Positions 1 through 5,398 of a DNA stretch of 36,871 nucleotides are shown here, piece after piece. The translations under genes and the position numbers were made by a program. This DNA comes from a virus, in IMG/VR virus record IMGVR_UViG_3300043331_001774, positions 1-36,871 of that record. One strand, 5' to 3'. Every line of letters begins with the position of its first letter. The stretch's first letter is position 1. The notes beneath the pieces were generated by a model that did no database searches, was not told the DNA's origin, and worked only from the letters and a program-made list of their open reading frames with translations.

Positions 1-2
1 GG

Positions 3-191
3 TCGAGATCGTCCCGTCTATGGGGCTTCCGCTTCATCGGAGATCGCTTCAATGCGCCACCCGATCTCAGCGGAGTTCGTCTCAATGGTGCTGAGCGTTT
101 CATGTGGAACCTGACGGTGAAACAGCAGAATGGCGGGGCTTTCGCCGCCCCCTCTACCCGTATAAACTATTCCGCGCCGCTTCGGGGCTGA
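3..191 (+). CDS. possible C-terminal end of a gene entering from the left
   Basis: The + frame starting at base 3 is open from the window edge to a TGA at 189-191 (62 residues) and has protein-like composition. It would be the tail of a gene that begins outside the window. A GC-rich hairpin follows 10 bases after the stop, as expected at a gene end. Other frames here are also open: a minus-strand frame at 18-239 and a shorter one at about 154-249. Third-position GC, counted by hand, is about 63% both for this frame and for the 18-239 minus frame, so it does not decide between them. I prefer the + frame because it matches the direction of the next genes. No family was recognised. Confidence 0.25.
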   Translation, partial: SRSSRLWGFRFIGDRFNAPPDLSGVRLNGAERFMWNLTVKQQNGGAFAAPSTRINYSAPLRG

Positions 192-200
192 ATAGCCAGC

Positions 201-226
201 GGCCCGGGGACCGAAGCCCCCGGGCC
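201..226 (+). terminator. GC-rich hairpin, terminator-like without T tract
   Basis: A perfect 9-bp stem, GGCCCGGGG (201-209) with CCCCGGGCC (218-226), encloses an 8-base loop. It lies between the possible upstream gene end (191) and the first confident gene (258). No run of T follows, so it may be a U-tract-less actinobacterial terminator, an attenuator or a processing hairpin. A weak TATAAA-like box at 161-166 lies upstream, but no matching -35 box is visible. Confidence 0.4.
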
Positions 227-257
227 ACCAACCGTTCAAGTGGGGTCATCGTAGCAG

Positions 258-665
258 ATGGCTGAGTGCGTACGTTGCCACAAACCGTTCGCCGGTACGC
301 CCTGGCGCTACGGACCGGACGGCCGGGAACACGTTGATTGTGACGCAGAGCCGTACCGGGAGTACCCGGTGCAACAGCACGCCCGCATCTACAACATCGG
401 GCCGGGAGCGCCGAAGGTCTACACCGATCGCACCCGGGGCAAGCCGCCACGCAAGAAGCGGCGGAAGCAGCGTCGATCAGCGCCACCGCGCCGACCCCGG
501 CCCACTCCCCTGCGCCAGCGCAAGGGTGGTTGGAGCAGACCGTTCGTCGCCAAGTTCAAGGGATCCCGGTGCTCCAACTGTGGCTTCACCATCGAGATTG
601 GGGCTGAGGCGCAGCTCCGCAACGTGGACGAGGGGGTGGAGTACCGCCATCTGCTTTGCCCCTGA
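258..665 (+). CDS. small basic protein with two zinc-knuckle-like cysteine clusters
   Basis: This is a 135-residue protein of unknown function. The N-terminus has CVRC (residues 4-7) followed by an HVDC motif near residue 26. The C-terminus has CSNC (about 105-108) followed by HLLC near the end. Each half could therefore bind one zinc ion, with CxxC plus H/C as ligands. Between them lies a strongly basic, proline- and arginine-rich stretch (about residues 60-95) that could contact nucleic acid. ATG start at 258; the GTAG preceding it is only a weak ribosome site. It is the first confident gene of the rightward block. Zinc binding and nucleic-acid contact are inferred from composition; no named family was recognised. 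Confidence 0.7.
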   Translation: MAECVRCHKPFAGTPWRYGPDGREHVDCDAEPYREYPVQQHARIYNIGPGAPKVYTDRTRGKPPRKKRRKQRRSAPPRRPRPTPLRQRKGGWSRPFVAKFKGSRCSNCGFTIEIGAEAQLRNVDEGVEYRHLLCP

Positions 666-881
666 ACACCCGGTGACACCGATCCGGGATCAAGAAGCAC
701 CGTCCGCGTGGGGCTACGAGTGGACGGCGAGCCTGCCCCCCGACGACAAGTCGGTACGTACACGGGTCAGAGCCGGGTCCTCGTGCTGGCGATGAAGGCC
801 GTCAGTAATGCGGTGAAGATGCAGCGCTGGAAGATGCGTGAGGATCACGGGACAACCCCTATCCGCTCCGATGCAAGTTCC

Positions 882-910
882 GGGGGTCCGCACCGGCCCC
901 CCGGACCCCC
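882..910 (+). terminator. 8-bp GC hairpin, terminator-like
   Basis: GGGGGTCC (882-889) pairs perfectly with GGACCCCC (903-910) around a 13-base loop. No T tract follows. It sits 50 bases before the start of the 960 gene and just upstream of a second hairpin, so it may end transcription of the first gene or set up attenuation. Confidence 0.4.
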
Positions 911-921
911 CTCGTGTCCTC

Positions 922-938
922 GGCCCGCGGAGCGGGCC
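922..938 (+). terminator. 7-bp GC hairpin ahead of the 960 gene
   Basis: GGCCCGC (922-928) pairs perfectly with GCGGGCC (932-938) around the triloop GGA. It ends ten bases before the GGAG ribosome site at 948-951 of the next gene. It could be the second half of a tandem terminator or a structure that influences translation initiation at 960. Confidence 0.4.
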
Positions 939-959
939 TCGCTCAATGGAGATTGTTCA

Positions 960-1199
960 ATGCCGTCTTACGCGCGCCGCCCGAAGCAAGGTGACCGGCG
1001 GTCCCCACGCACGCCGCGCGACACTCCACCGCCCGCATCGACCAGCGCCGGAACGATGACGCGCATCCGGCTTGTTGACGCCGACGGCGAGACCATCGGA
1101 ATCATCTGGACCGCCGGTGACGCCGACGACGACTACATCAGGTCGCTGATCCCCGACGGTGTGAAGGCGATGGTGGCGCGGAACATTTGGCCCGAGTAG
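960..1199 (+). CDS. hypothetical small protein
   Basis: This is a 79-residue protein of unknown function. The start is ATG 960, chosen because GGAG at 948-951 lies eight bases upstream; the frame is open further upstream but runs through two hairpins. The first 35 residues are basic and rich in proline, arginine and threonine and are probably disordered. The C-terminal 45 residues look folded and acidic: they begin with an internal MTRIRL, then an acidic stretch with repeated D, and end NIWPE. An internal ATG near 1056 could start a shorter form of about 47 residues. It precedes the putative helicase loader by 47 bases. Confidence 0.6.
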   Translation: MPSYARRPKQGDRRSPRTPRDTPPPASTSAGTMTRIRLVDADGETIGIIWTAGDADDDYIRSLIPDGVKAMVARNIWPE

Positions 1200-1212
1200 C
1201 TGTGGATACCGA

Positions 1213-1239
1213 TGGGTAGAATGGCCGTGAGCAGGAAGG
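1213..1239 (+). promoter_or_regulatory. -10-like box and strong ribosome site before the 1247 gene
   Basis: TAGAAT at 1217-1222 fits the actinobacterial -10 pattern TAnnnT. It lies in the only spacer between the 960 and 1247 genes. A purine-rich ribosome site, AGGAAGG (1233-1239), follows and is seven bases from the GTG at 1247, which fixes that start. No convincing -35 element is visible, so the promoter part is tentative while the ribosome site is clear. Confidence 0.35.
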
Positions 1240-1246
1240 TTGCGTC

Positions 1247-1552
1247 GTGACCGACAGCGAAGTGCACGAGATGCTGGCGATGCTCCTGCGCCGCTATCCG
1301 GCCTTCCCTGATCACGAGCCCGAGCGGTGGGTGCAGAGCTTCGCCCTGGCCGATGCCCAAGTGACCTTCGCCGCGGTGGCACATTGGTGCCAGAAGTACC
1401 CGGTGTGGCCGACGATCGCCGAGCTGCACGAAGTGATCTACCGCATGACCGAGGGGATGTTGCGCGGCAAGGCGCGGATGTGGGATGCCTACGTGGCCGA
1501 GTGCGCGCGTCAGGGTCGGGAGCCGACGCTGGAGTTCCTTCAGCCCGCGTAA
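1247..1552 (+). CDS. putative helicase loader/inhibitor, G39P-like
   Basis: This is a 101-residue protein that resembles the SPP1 G39P-type loader and inhibitor of the phage replicative helicase. That family is short and helical and tends to carry an N-terminal tyrosine-proline segment, a central tryptophan helix and a later YP-PTIAEL-like turn. Here one sees RRYPAF (about 16-21), ERWVQSF (about 26-32), KYPVWPTIAELHEVI (about 50-64) and a helical tail. Such proteins bring the hexameric helicase to the origin complex and detach on loading. No helicase gene is in the window, so the partner would be elsewhere or from the host. The GTG start is set by AGGAAGG seven bases upstream. The assignment rests on motif layout only. 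Confidence 0.5.
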   Translation: MTDSEVHEMLAMLLRRYPAFPDHEPERWVQSFALADAQVTFAAVAHWCQKYPVWPTIAELHEVIYRMTEGMLRGKARMWDAYVAECARQGREPTLEFLQPA

Positions 1553-1570
1553 GCCCAGCGTACGAGCCCC

Positions 1571-1643
1571 TTCCCCCCGCCTCGGGGCGGCTACGCTTAG
1601 GGGGTACGCCCCGCCGGGGGCCGAAACTGAAAGGAACATCAGG
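1571..1643 (+). promoter_or_regulatory. promoter/leader cassette, copy A
   Basis: This spacer reads TTCCCC, then the stem CCGCC (1577-1581), loop TCGG and GGCGG (1586-1590), then directly CTA with the -10-like TACGCT (1592-1597) and GCTTAGGGG. A second small stem can form either as GGGG-TACG-CCCC (1601-1612) or as CCCC-GCC-GGGG (1609-1619). These exclude each other, as in an attenuator. The cassette ends in AACTGAAAGGA, which supplies the ribosome site for the TTG start at 1644. The same arrangement recurs at 3731-3790. Promoter function is inferred. Confidence 0.5.
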
Positions 1644-2081
1644 TTGAAACAACAAAGAAAGCCGGTGCGCGACGCCGACCGGGATTATCCCTGGCCGGTC
1701 AAGATTCACAAGCGCCACGCCGACAAAGGCATCCCGCGCGATCAGTGCAAGTGCGCGATCGCCCTGGCCATCAACGAGACGACCACCAAGCGCGGCAAGC
1801 CCGCCCGGGCCGCCGTTGGCAAGACCATCGTGCTGTTGGAGTACTCCGACGAAATCGTGCGTTACGTGCTCGACGAGAACGGCGAAGCCCTCGTCACGAA
1901 CTTCGACGAGCACGAAAGCTTCCCCCTGGTCAGTGTCCGCTTGAAGTCGCCGAACCCAGCCCGTCGCTTGGGCGCTCGACCTCGCCAGAATCGCAGTGAT
2001 GCGAGCTGGAAGCGGGGGCCCCATGAGCGGCCCTTCCAACCACCGACGCGCTGGGTTCACCTTTCCCAGGGGGGTAGCTGA
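1644..2081 (+). CDS. conserved small phage protein, unknown function
   Basis: This is a 145-residue protein started by TTG at 1644. AAGGA (1631-1635) lies eight bases upstream, and the region above it is a structured leader rather than coding. Residues 15-45 hold a pattern of the type V-I-x(3)-H-x(3)-G-x-P-x(2)-C-x-C-x-I-A-L-A-I. I have a general impression of this pattern from short actinophage proteins that have no assigned role. The middle is predicted strand-rich, and the last 45 residues are basic and probably disordered. The stop overlaps the next ATG by one base (TGATG). Function unknown. Confidence 0.6.
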   Translation: MKQQRKPVRDADRDYPWPVKIHKRHADKGIPRDQCKCAIALAINETTTKRGKPARAAVGKTIVLLEYSDEIVRYVLDENGEALVTNFDEHESFPLVSVRLKSPNPARRLGARPRQNRSDASWKRGPHERPFQPPTRWVHLSQGGS

Positions 2082-2188
2082 TGACCGACGACCTGTACCG
2101 CTTGATCTGCTGCGCGCTGGGCCAGCACCGGCGGGTGTTCCGGTTCCGCCGCGGGCGGCGCTGCCTTGACTGTGGAGGTGATGCGTGA
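2081..2188 (+). CDS. 35-residue cysteine-rich peptide, zinc-ribbon-like
   Basis: This very small gene runs from ATG 2081 to TGA 2186-2188. It carries CC at residues 10-11, H at 16 and a C-terminal CLDCG (about 28-32), with five arginines between. The layout suits a single small zinc-bound hairpin. Support for it being real is the one-base overlap with the previous stop, a G-rich ribosome site (AGGGGGG around 2067-2074) and its own stop overlapping the next ATG at 2188. Zinc binding is inferred from the cysteine spacing. Function unknown. Confidence 0.55.
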   Translation: MTDDLYRLICCALGQHRRVFRFRRGRRCLDCGGDA

Positions 2189-2550
2189 TGAGGAGCATCA
2201 CCGTCGAGAAGGCGCGGTTGGTCGACATGCTGCAACAGAACCTCGCCGTGCACATGGGCAAGTACGACGTGGCGATGGAGCGCTACCAAGCCAAGGTGCG
2301 GGAGTGGTTCGAAGAGAACCTGGCCCGGATCATGTCCGGTGACTTCATCCACGTCCAGCGGGTGTGCCCGTACCCGGTGCCCGAGAAGCACGACGAGGAC
2401 TACGTGCGGGCGTTGGACATGCTGGCGTGGGACCTCGGCGACACCTACGAGCTCACCGAGAGCGACTTCCAGATGTACGTCAACGACGACTGGGGTTGGG
2501 CCCGCACCTTCGCTGCCAACACGGCGAGCTACTTGGTGGAGCAGGCATGA
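2188..2550 (+). CDS. conserved phage protein of unknown function
   Basis: This is a 120-residue protein. The start is ATG 2188, chosen because GGAGGTG (2174-2180) is seven bases upstream; a GTG three bases earlier sits too close. The first half is a long amphipathic helix region with an H-x(3)-Y pattern (about residues 21-26). The second half has P-x-P-x(2)-HDEDYVRALDMLAWD (about 66-81), then an F near residue 92 and DDWGW. This matches my memory of a small protein family common in actinophages and lacking a known role. It is followed by an ATGA overlap with the SLOG protein gene, so the two are probably translated together. Confidence 0.65.
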   Translation: MRSITVEKARLVDMLQQNLAVHMGKYDVAMERYQAKVREWFEENLARIMSGDFIHVQRVCPYPVPEKHDEDYVRALDMLAWDLGDTYELTESDFQMYVNDDWGWARTFAANTASYLVEQA

Positions 2551-2951
2551 TCGTCGGCTTCACCGGAACCCGGCGGGGGATGACCCCGTTGCAGACAGCC
2601 GCGCTCAACGCGGCGCTGTTGGAGTACGCGCCGGAGCTGTTCGTCCACGGCGGCTGCCACGGGGCCGACGCCGAGGCCGACGCCGTTGCCTACATGCTGG
2701 GCATCGCCCGGCGGGCGCGCCCTGGCCCGGACTCCAACCACTGGCAGGAGGGAGCGGAGGTGATGGAGCGCAAGCCGAATCTCGATCGCAACTTGGACAT
2801 CGTGGCCGACGCCGACGTGCTGGTCGCCGCACCGTCCAACTACACCGACATCCCCCGCGGCAGCGGGACTTGGCACACGGTCCGCGCGGCCCGCTCCACC
2901 GGCACGCCGATCCACTTCCTGTGGAACGATGGGAGCGTGACCCGTGAGTGA
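2547..2951 (+). CDS. SLOG-fold nucleotide-binding protein
   Basis: This 134-residue protein has the marks of the SLOG/DprA-like Rossmann superfamily, whose members bind nucleotides such as ADP-ribose derivatives or cleave nucleoside bonds. An N-terminal strand with GFTGTRRGMT (4-13) forms the first loop. HGGCHGADAEAD (34-45) is the family-type glycine/acid motif. RNLDIVADADVLVAAPS (81-97) and RGSGTWHTVRAAR (104-116) form the far side of the pocket. The usual minimal domain length is matched, and no transmembrane or effector domain is attached. The ATG 2547 start overlaps the previous stop. A defence-signal sensing or scavenging role is possible but unproven; a nucleoside deoxyribosyltransferase-like enzyme is the alternative. 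Confidence 0.7.
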   Translation: MIVGFTGTRRGMTPLQTAALNAALLEYAPELFVHGGCHGADAEADAVAYMLGIARRARPGPDSNHWQEGAEVMERKPNLDRNLDIVADADVLVAAPSNYTDIPRGSGTWHTVRAARSTGTPIHFLWNDGSVTRE

Positions 2952-3270
2952 ACGCCCGATGGTGTTGTGCGTGGCGCTGGAGGGCCTCGTCGCCCCGCGG
3001 GAGCTGTTCCCCGAAGGGTCGGAGGTCCGCTGGTGCCACCTGTGCGCCGAGGAGGTATTGGTAAGCCCCAGCGGGCTGGAGTTCATCGAGAAGGAGGGCG
3101 CGCTGCCGGTGTGCCTGGAGTGCGCCGCCGGACTGCCTGAGGGCCCGGTGGACTTCGCTCCGGGGGCGCGCGAAGAGTTGCGCAAGGAGGGCACGACCGA
3201 TGCCGAGATCAAGCAAGCGATGGCGATCGCCAAACACGATCTCGCCCGCCGCCGAGCGCGTCGAAGGTAA
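2944..3270 (+). CDS. small zinc-ribbon-like protein
   Basis: This is a 108-residue protein with WCHLC (about 30-34) and VCLEC (about 56-60), a CxxC pair spaced as in a zinc ribbon. A helical tail rich in K and E follows, ending in a cluster of arginines. The GTG start at 2944 is supported by GGGAG (2931-2935) eight bases upstream and overlaps the end of the SLOG gene by eight bases. A structural zinc site is inferred from the cysteine spacing. The basic tail suggests contact with nucleic acid. Function unknown. Confidence 0.6.
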   Translation: MSERPMVLCVALEGLVAPRELFPEGSEVRWCHLCAEEVLVSPSGLEFIEKEGALPVCLECAAGLPEGPVDFAPGAREELRKEGTTDAEIKQAMAIAKHDLARRRARRR

Positions 3271-3282
3271 GGCAGGCAACGC

Positions 3283-3636
3283 GTGGCTCGTCGGGGCTCG
3301 TCCAGGCGTGATTCGGTTGGGCAAGGCAAGGCGGGCGCGGACGAAGCCCGCCATCAGTGGGCCAGGATCATCGCGGAGGCTGAAGGTCGTGCACGGCAGG
3401 TCTACAACTCACCGAAATGCGTCGAGTGCGGAATGCTCATCACGACTCGCGGCCCCCACGCGACGCGACATGAAAGCTGCGAGTCCGGCACGTTGGCCGG
3501 AACGATCTGTATCTGCCCCGGCGGTTGTAGCCGAACCGCATGGGGCGACCAGGGGCGCTGCGACCCAAGCTGCGTCCCCTGTCATCGGCGGCGCGGACGG
3601 CCCCTAGCCAAGAGGGGGTCGAATCGCGTACGCTGA
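3283..3636 (+). CDS. cysteine-rich small protein
   Basis: This is a 117-residue protein of unknown function. After a basic N-terminus it has a helix (about 20-40), then a C-terminal half with nine cysteines: CVEC (45-48), then CES, CIC, GGC, RCDPSCVPC. A histidine-rich stretch (GPHATRHES) sits between them. This could hold two or three zinc ions. The GTG start at 3283 is backed by a weak AGG (3274-3276). Another frame is open across the same bases but lacks the cysteine pattern. It is the last gene before a structured spacer. Confidence 0.5.
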   Translation: MARRGSSRRDSVGQGKAGADEARHQWARIIAEAEGRARQVYNSPKCVECGMLITTRGPHATRHESCESGTLAGTICICPGGCSRTAWGDQGRCDPSCVPCHRRRGRPLAKRGSNRVR

Positions 3637-3646
3637 AGCGGGTTGT

Positions 3647-3703
3647 GCGCCCCGGGTGCTCAGGTGGTTTGTAGTTCCTTTCGACCTGGGTTACTCGGGG
3701 CGC
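3647..3703 (+). ncRNA. nested inverted-repeat leader element
   Basis: GCGCCCCGGGT (3647-3657) pairs with ACTCGGGGCGC (3693-3703): ten Watson-Crick pairs and one G-U. Inside, CAGGT (3661-3665) pairs with ACCTG (3684-3688) around an 18-base pyrimidine-rich loop. The element lies wholly in the spacer between 3636 and 3791. A -10-like TACGCT at 3629-3634 lies just upstream, so it could be part of a 5' leader for the recombination genes. It lacks the arms of a tRNA and has no following T tract. Structured RNA is inferred from the pairing; no known riboswitch class was recognised. Confidence 0.4.
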
Positions 3704-3730
3704 TCCCGTCATCTACCAGGGCTTTCCCCT

Positions 3731-3790
3731 TTCCCCGCCGCCTGGCGGCTAGTAGGCTTACGGGCGTCGTTGGTAACAGAAAGGGACTCC
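3731..3790 (+). promoter_or_regulatory. promoter/leader cassette, copy B
   Basis: This is the second copy of the arrangement at 1571-1643. TTCCCC (3731-3736) leads into the stem CCGCC (3735-3739), loop GCCT and GGCGG (3744-3748). CTA and the -10-like TAGGCT (3753-3758) follow, overlapping GCTTACGGG. The copy ends with AACAGAAAGGGA, the ribosome site for ATG 3791. The stem sequence is identical in the two copies and both loops are four bases. It heads the operon carrying the ERF gene. Promoter function is inferred. Confidence 0.5.
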
Positions 3791-4309
3791 ATGAGCTTCG
3801 ATTACGCGACGCCCGAAGACGTGATGGCGCAGCTGCTGCTCGACTTGGAGCGGTTGAAGCCTGACCAGTGGGAAGCCGGGGAATTGGGGGACCAAGCCCG
3901 GCGGTTGCACTTGGTACGGCGGGCGCTCGACTACCTGCGCGGGGTGGCCGACCTGCTGGAGATGGGCGTCGCCAGCGGGATGCGCGCCGACCTAGAACAG
4001 GTGCCCGGCCTTGGTGACGTGTACCGCACCGAGGAATTGCGCTCGACGTGGCTGGACGACAGCAGCCCGTCCAGGATGCGCGACGACCTGGCCCACGCCG
4101 TAGCCAACAAGCTGTCCATCGACTTGATCACCGGGGAGGTCGACCGCGGCAAGCGGGCGTTGATCTTGGAGGCGATCCGTATCGCCTACGAGGCCATCCC
4201 GTCGTTCAGCAATCTGAAAGTACAGGGGAGGAAGGCCCTCGGCCTGCGGATGGACGACTACCGCACCTTCGACAAGGTCCACAAGGTCAAGATCCAGGAG
4301 GCGTTGTGA
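3791..4309 (+). CDS. hypothetical protein upstream of the ERF annealing protein
   Basis: This is a 172-residue, mostly helical, mildly acidic protein. ATG 3791 is the start because AAAGGGA lies directly upstream; the frame is open further up but that part is the structured leader. It has a long helical middle (residues about 30-65), an acidic central part and a basic C-terminus ending in VHKVKIQ. No cysteines, membrane segments or catalytic motifs stand out. As first gene of the segment leading to the ERF recombinase, it may take part in the same pathway. I do not recognise a family. Confidence 0.6.
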   Translation: MSFDYATPEDVMAQLLLDLERLKPDQWEAGELGDQARRLHLVRRALDYLRGVADLLEMGVASGMRADLEQVPGLGDVYRTEELRSTWLDDSSPSRMRDDLAHAVANKLSIDLITGEVDRGKRALILEAIRIAYEAIPSFSNLKVQGRKALGLRMDDYRTFDKVHKVKIQEAL

Positions 4310-4449
4310 TGGCGGGGCCAGGTAGGGAAGGCGGGGTGCCGCCTAGCAGAGCGCGGCCAGGCGCGGCAGGGCGGGCAAGGCGTGGTATGGACAGGATCGG
4401 CCCGGAGAGGTTCGTCTGGGCATGGCAGGGCAAGGCGGGTGCGGCATGA
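4309..4449 (+). CDS. doubtful 46-residue ORF in a G-rich repeat tract
   Basis: An ATG at 4309 overlaps the previous stop by one base (TGATG) and opens a 46-residue frame made largely of G, A, R and P. The DNA is a low-complexity tract of imperfect GGCAGGG and GGGCAAGGC repeats, so the composition may just reflect the repeats. The last 28 bases overlap the ERF gene. The coupling argues for translation and the composition against a folded product. It may serve only to carry ribosomes to the ERF start. Confidence 0.25.
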   Translation: MAGPGREGGVPPSRARPGAAGRARRGMDRIGPERFVWAWQGKAGAA

Positions 4450-5132
4450 TCTTCTCCGAGCCGCACGATCAGGTGATCACCGCCTTCTGGAGCGCCCTGG
4501 GGGCGATCGAGGAAGTCGCCAAGACCCAAGAAGCCGACACCGGCAAGTTCAAGTACCGCTATCCGGCGCTGGGTGACGTGTTGGAGGAGGTGAAGCGGGC
4601 GTGCCGGTTGTTCAAGTTGGAGGTGAGCCAGAACGCCTACGTCGAGGACGGGATGCTGGCGCTGTCCACGTACCTGCTCCACGAGAGCGGGGAGTGGTTG
4701 TCCTTCGCCCCGCTACGGATGCGCCTGGGCAACGATCCCCAGGCGGTCGGGTCAGCGATGACATACTCCCGCCGGTACAGCCTGCTCACTATCTTCGGCA
4801 TCGCCACCGAGGATGATGACGCCCAAGCTGCGCGTAAGGAACAGGCCGCGGCGACGGCGTCCTACCGCAGCGCCGCCGAGGAACGCATCCACAACGAGCT
4901 GGCCGCGCTGCCCCCGGAGCAAGCTCGGACGGTGCGCGATGCGTTCCGGGAGCACTTCGGGCGCGGGCTGAGCGACTTGGCCGTGAATCGCCACGGGGAA
5001 GCGCTCACCTACGTCCTGGAGGAAATCGAGGACATCAAGTTCACCGCCGAGGTCGACACCGCCAAGGCGGGGGACGAACTTGCCGCTGAGAAGGATGACG
5101 AGTTGGCCGAGCAAGGGGAGGGATACGGATGA
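4422..5132 (+). CDS. erf: ERF-family single-strand DNA annealing protein
   Basis: This 236-residue protein is a recombinase of the ERF family, which anneals complementary single strands during phage recombination and genome circularisation. The conserved core is visible: FKYRYPALGDVLEEVKRA (43-60), LSTYLLHESGEWL (81-93), NDPQAVGSAMTYSRRYSLL (104-122), then GIATEDDD (126-133). The glycine-serine-alanine/tyrosine-arginine-arginine segment is the family hallmark. A charged helical tail follows, ending in an acidic stretch that may bind a partner protein. Two starts are possible: ATG 4422 with GGAGAGG eleven bases upstream, or ATG 4446, which begins at MIFSEP. The next gene overlaps by four bases (ATGA). 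Confidence 0.88.
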   Translation: MAGQGGCGMIFSEPHDQVITAFWSALGAIEEVAKTQEADTGKFKYRYPALGDVLEEVKRACRLFKLEVSQNAYVEDGMLALSTYLLHESGEWLSFAPLRMRLGNDPQAVGSAMTYSRRYSLLTIFGIATEDDDAQAARKEQAAATASYRSAAEERIHNELAALPPEQARTVRDAFREHFGRGLSDLAVNRHGEALTYVLEEIEDIKFTAEVDTAKAGDELAAEKDDELAEQGEGYG

Positions 5133-5398
5133 TCGCCCTCGACCTCAGCCTCGATGGCAACGGTGGCTGGCCCGATCTGGAAGAGCGGGACGACGTCATC
5201 TACATCGAAGACGGCACGCTGGCGATCGCCGTGCGGCGCAACGGCACGACCGGCGGAGAACCGTCGATCATGCTCCGTATCGACCTACCATCCGGGCACG
5301 TGGTGATCACCCAAACCTCATGGCGGCTGCTGTCTACGGCGGTCAACGCCATCGCTGCGCAGTACGGGTGGATGGGAGGACAATGGGCACCGTCGTAG
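5129..5398 (+). CDS. conserved small phage protein, unknown function
   Basis: This is an 89-residue, strand-rich protein. The pattern A-V-R-x-N-G followed by PSIMLRIDLPSGHVVITQTSW (residues about 45-65) and a helix with LLSTAVNAI recalls small actinophage proteins of unknown role that end in an E/QTS-x-R/W-L segment. ATG 5129 overlaps the ERF stop (ATGA), so it is translationally linked to the annealing protein. No catalytic residues or metal sites were noticed. Confidence 0.55.
   Translation: MIALDLSLDGNGGWPDLEERDDVIYIEDGTLAIAVRRNGTTGGEPSIMLRIDLPSGHVVITQTSWRLLSTAVNAIAAQYGWMGGQWAPS

Larger units (their letters stand above)
666..959 (+). other. spacer with hairpins and possible very short ORFs
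   Basis: No gene of ordinary length is supported here. A GTG-started 40-residue frame (673-795) ends in an ATGA overlap with an ATG at 792. That frame runs on, in frame, into the gene starting at 960. The coupling looks gene-like, but the frame from 792 crosses two strong GC hairpins (882-910 and 922-938) and becomes proline- and arginine-rich there. I therefore read most of this stretch as untranslated spacer with regulatory structure, and leave the 40-residue frame as undecided. Confidence 0.4.

Noticed and set aside
18-239. Minus-strand ORF of 73 codons at the left edge
   Set aside because: It starts with TTG and no ribosome site, crosses the 201-226 hairpin, and runs opposite to the following genes. 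A shorter minus ORF at about 154-249 is equally unsupported.
957-2261. Long open minus frame across the left accessory genes
   Set aside because: Opposite to several genes with good ribosome sites and the putative helicase loader; the composition is that of a shadow.
3647-3703. tRNA or tRNA-like element
   Set aside because: It has only two nested stems; D, anticodon and T arms and a CCA-compatible acceptor end are not present.
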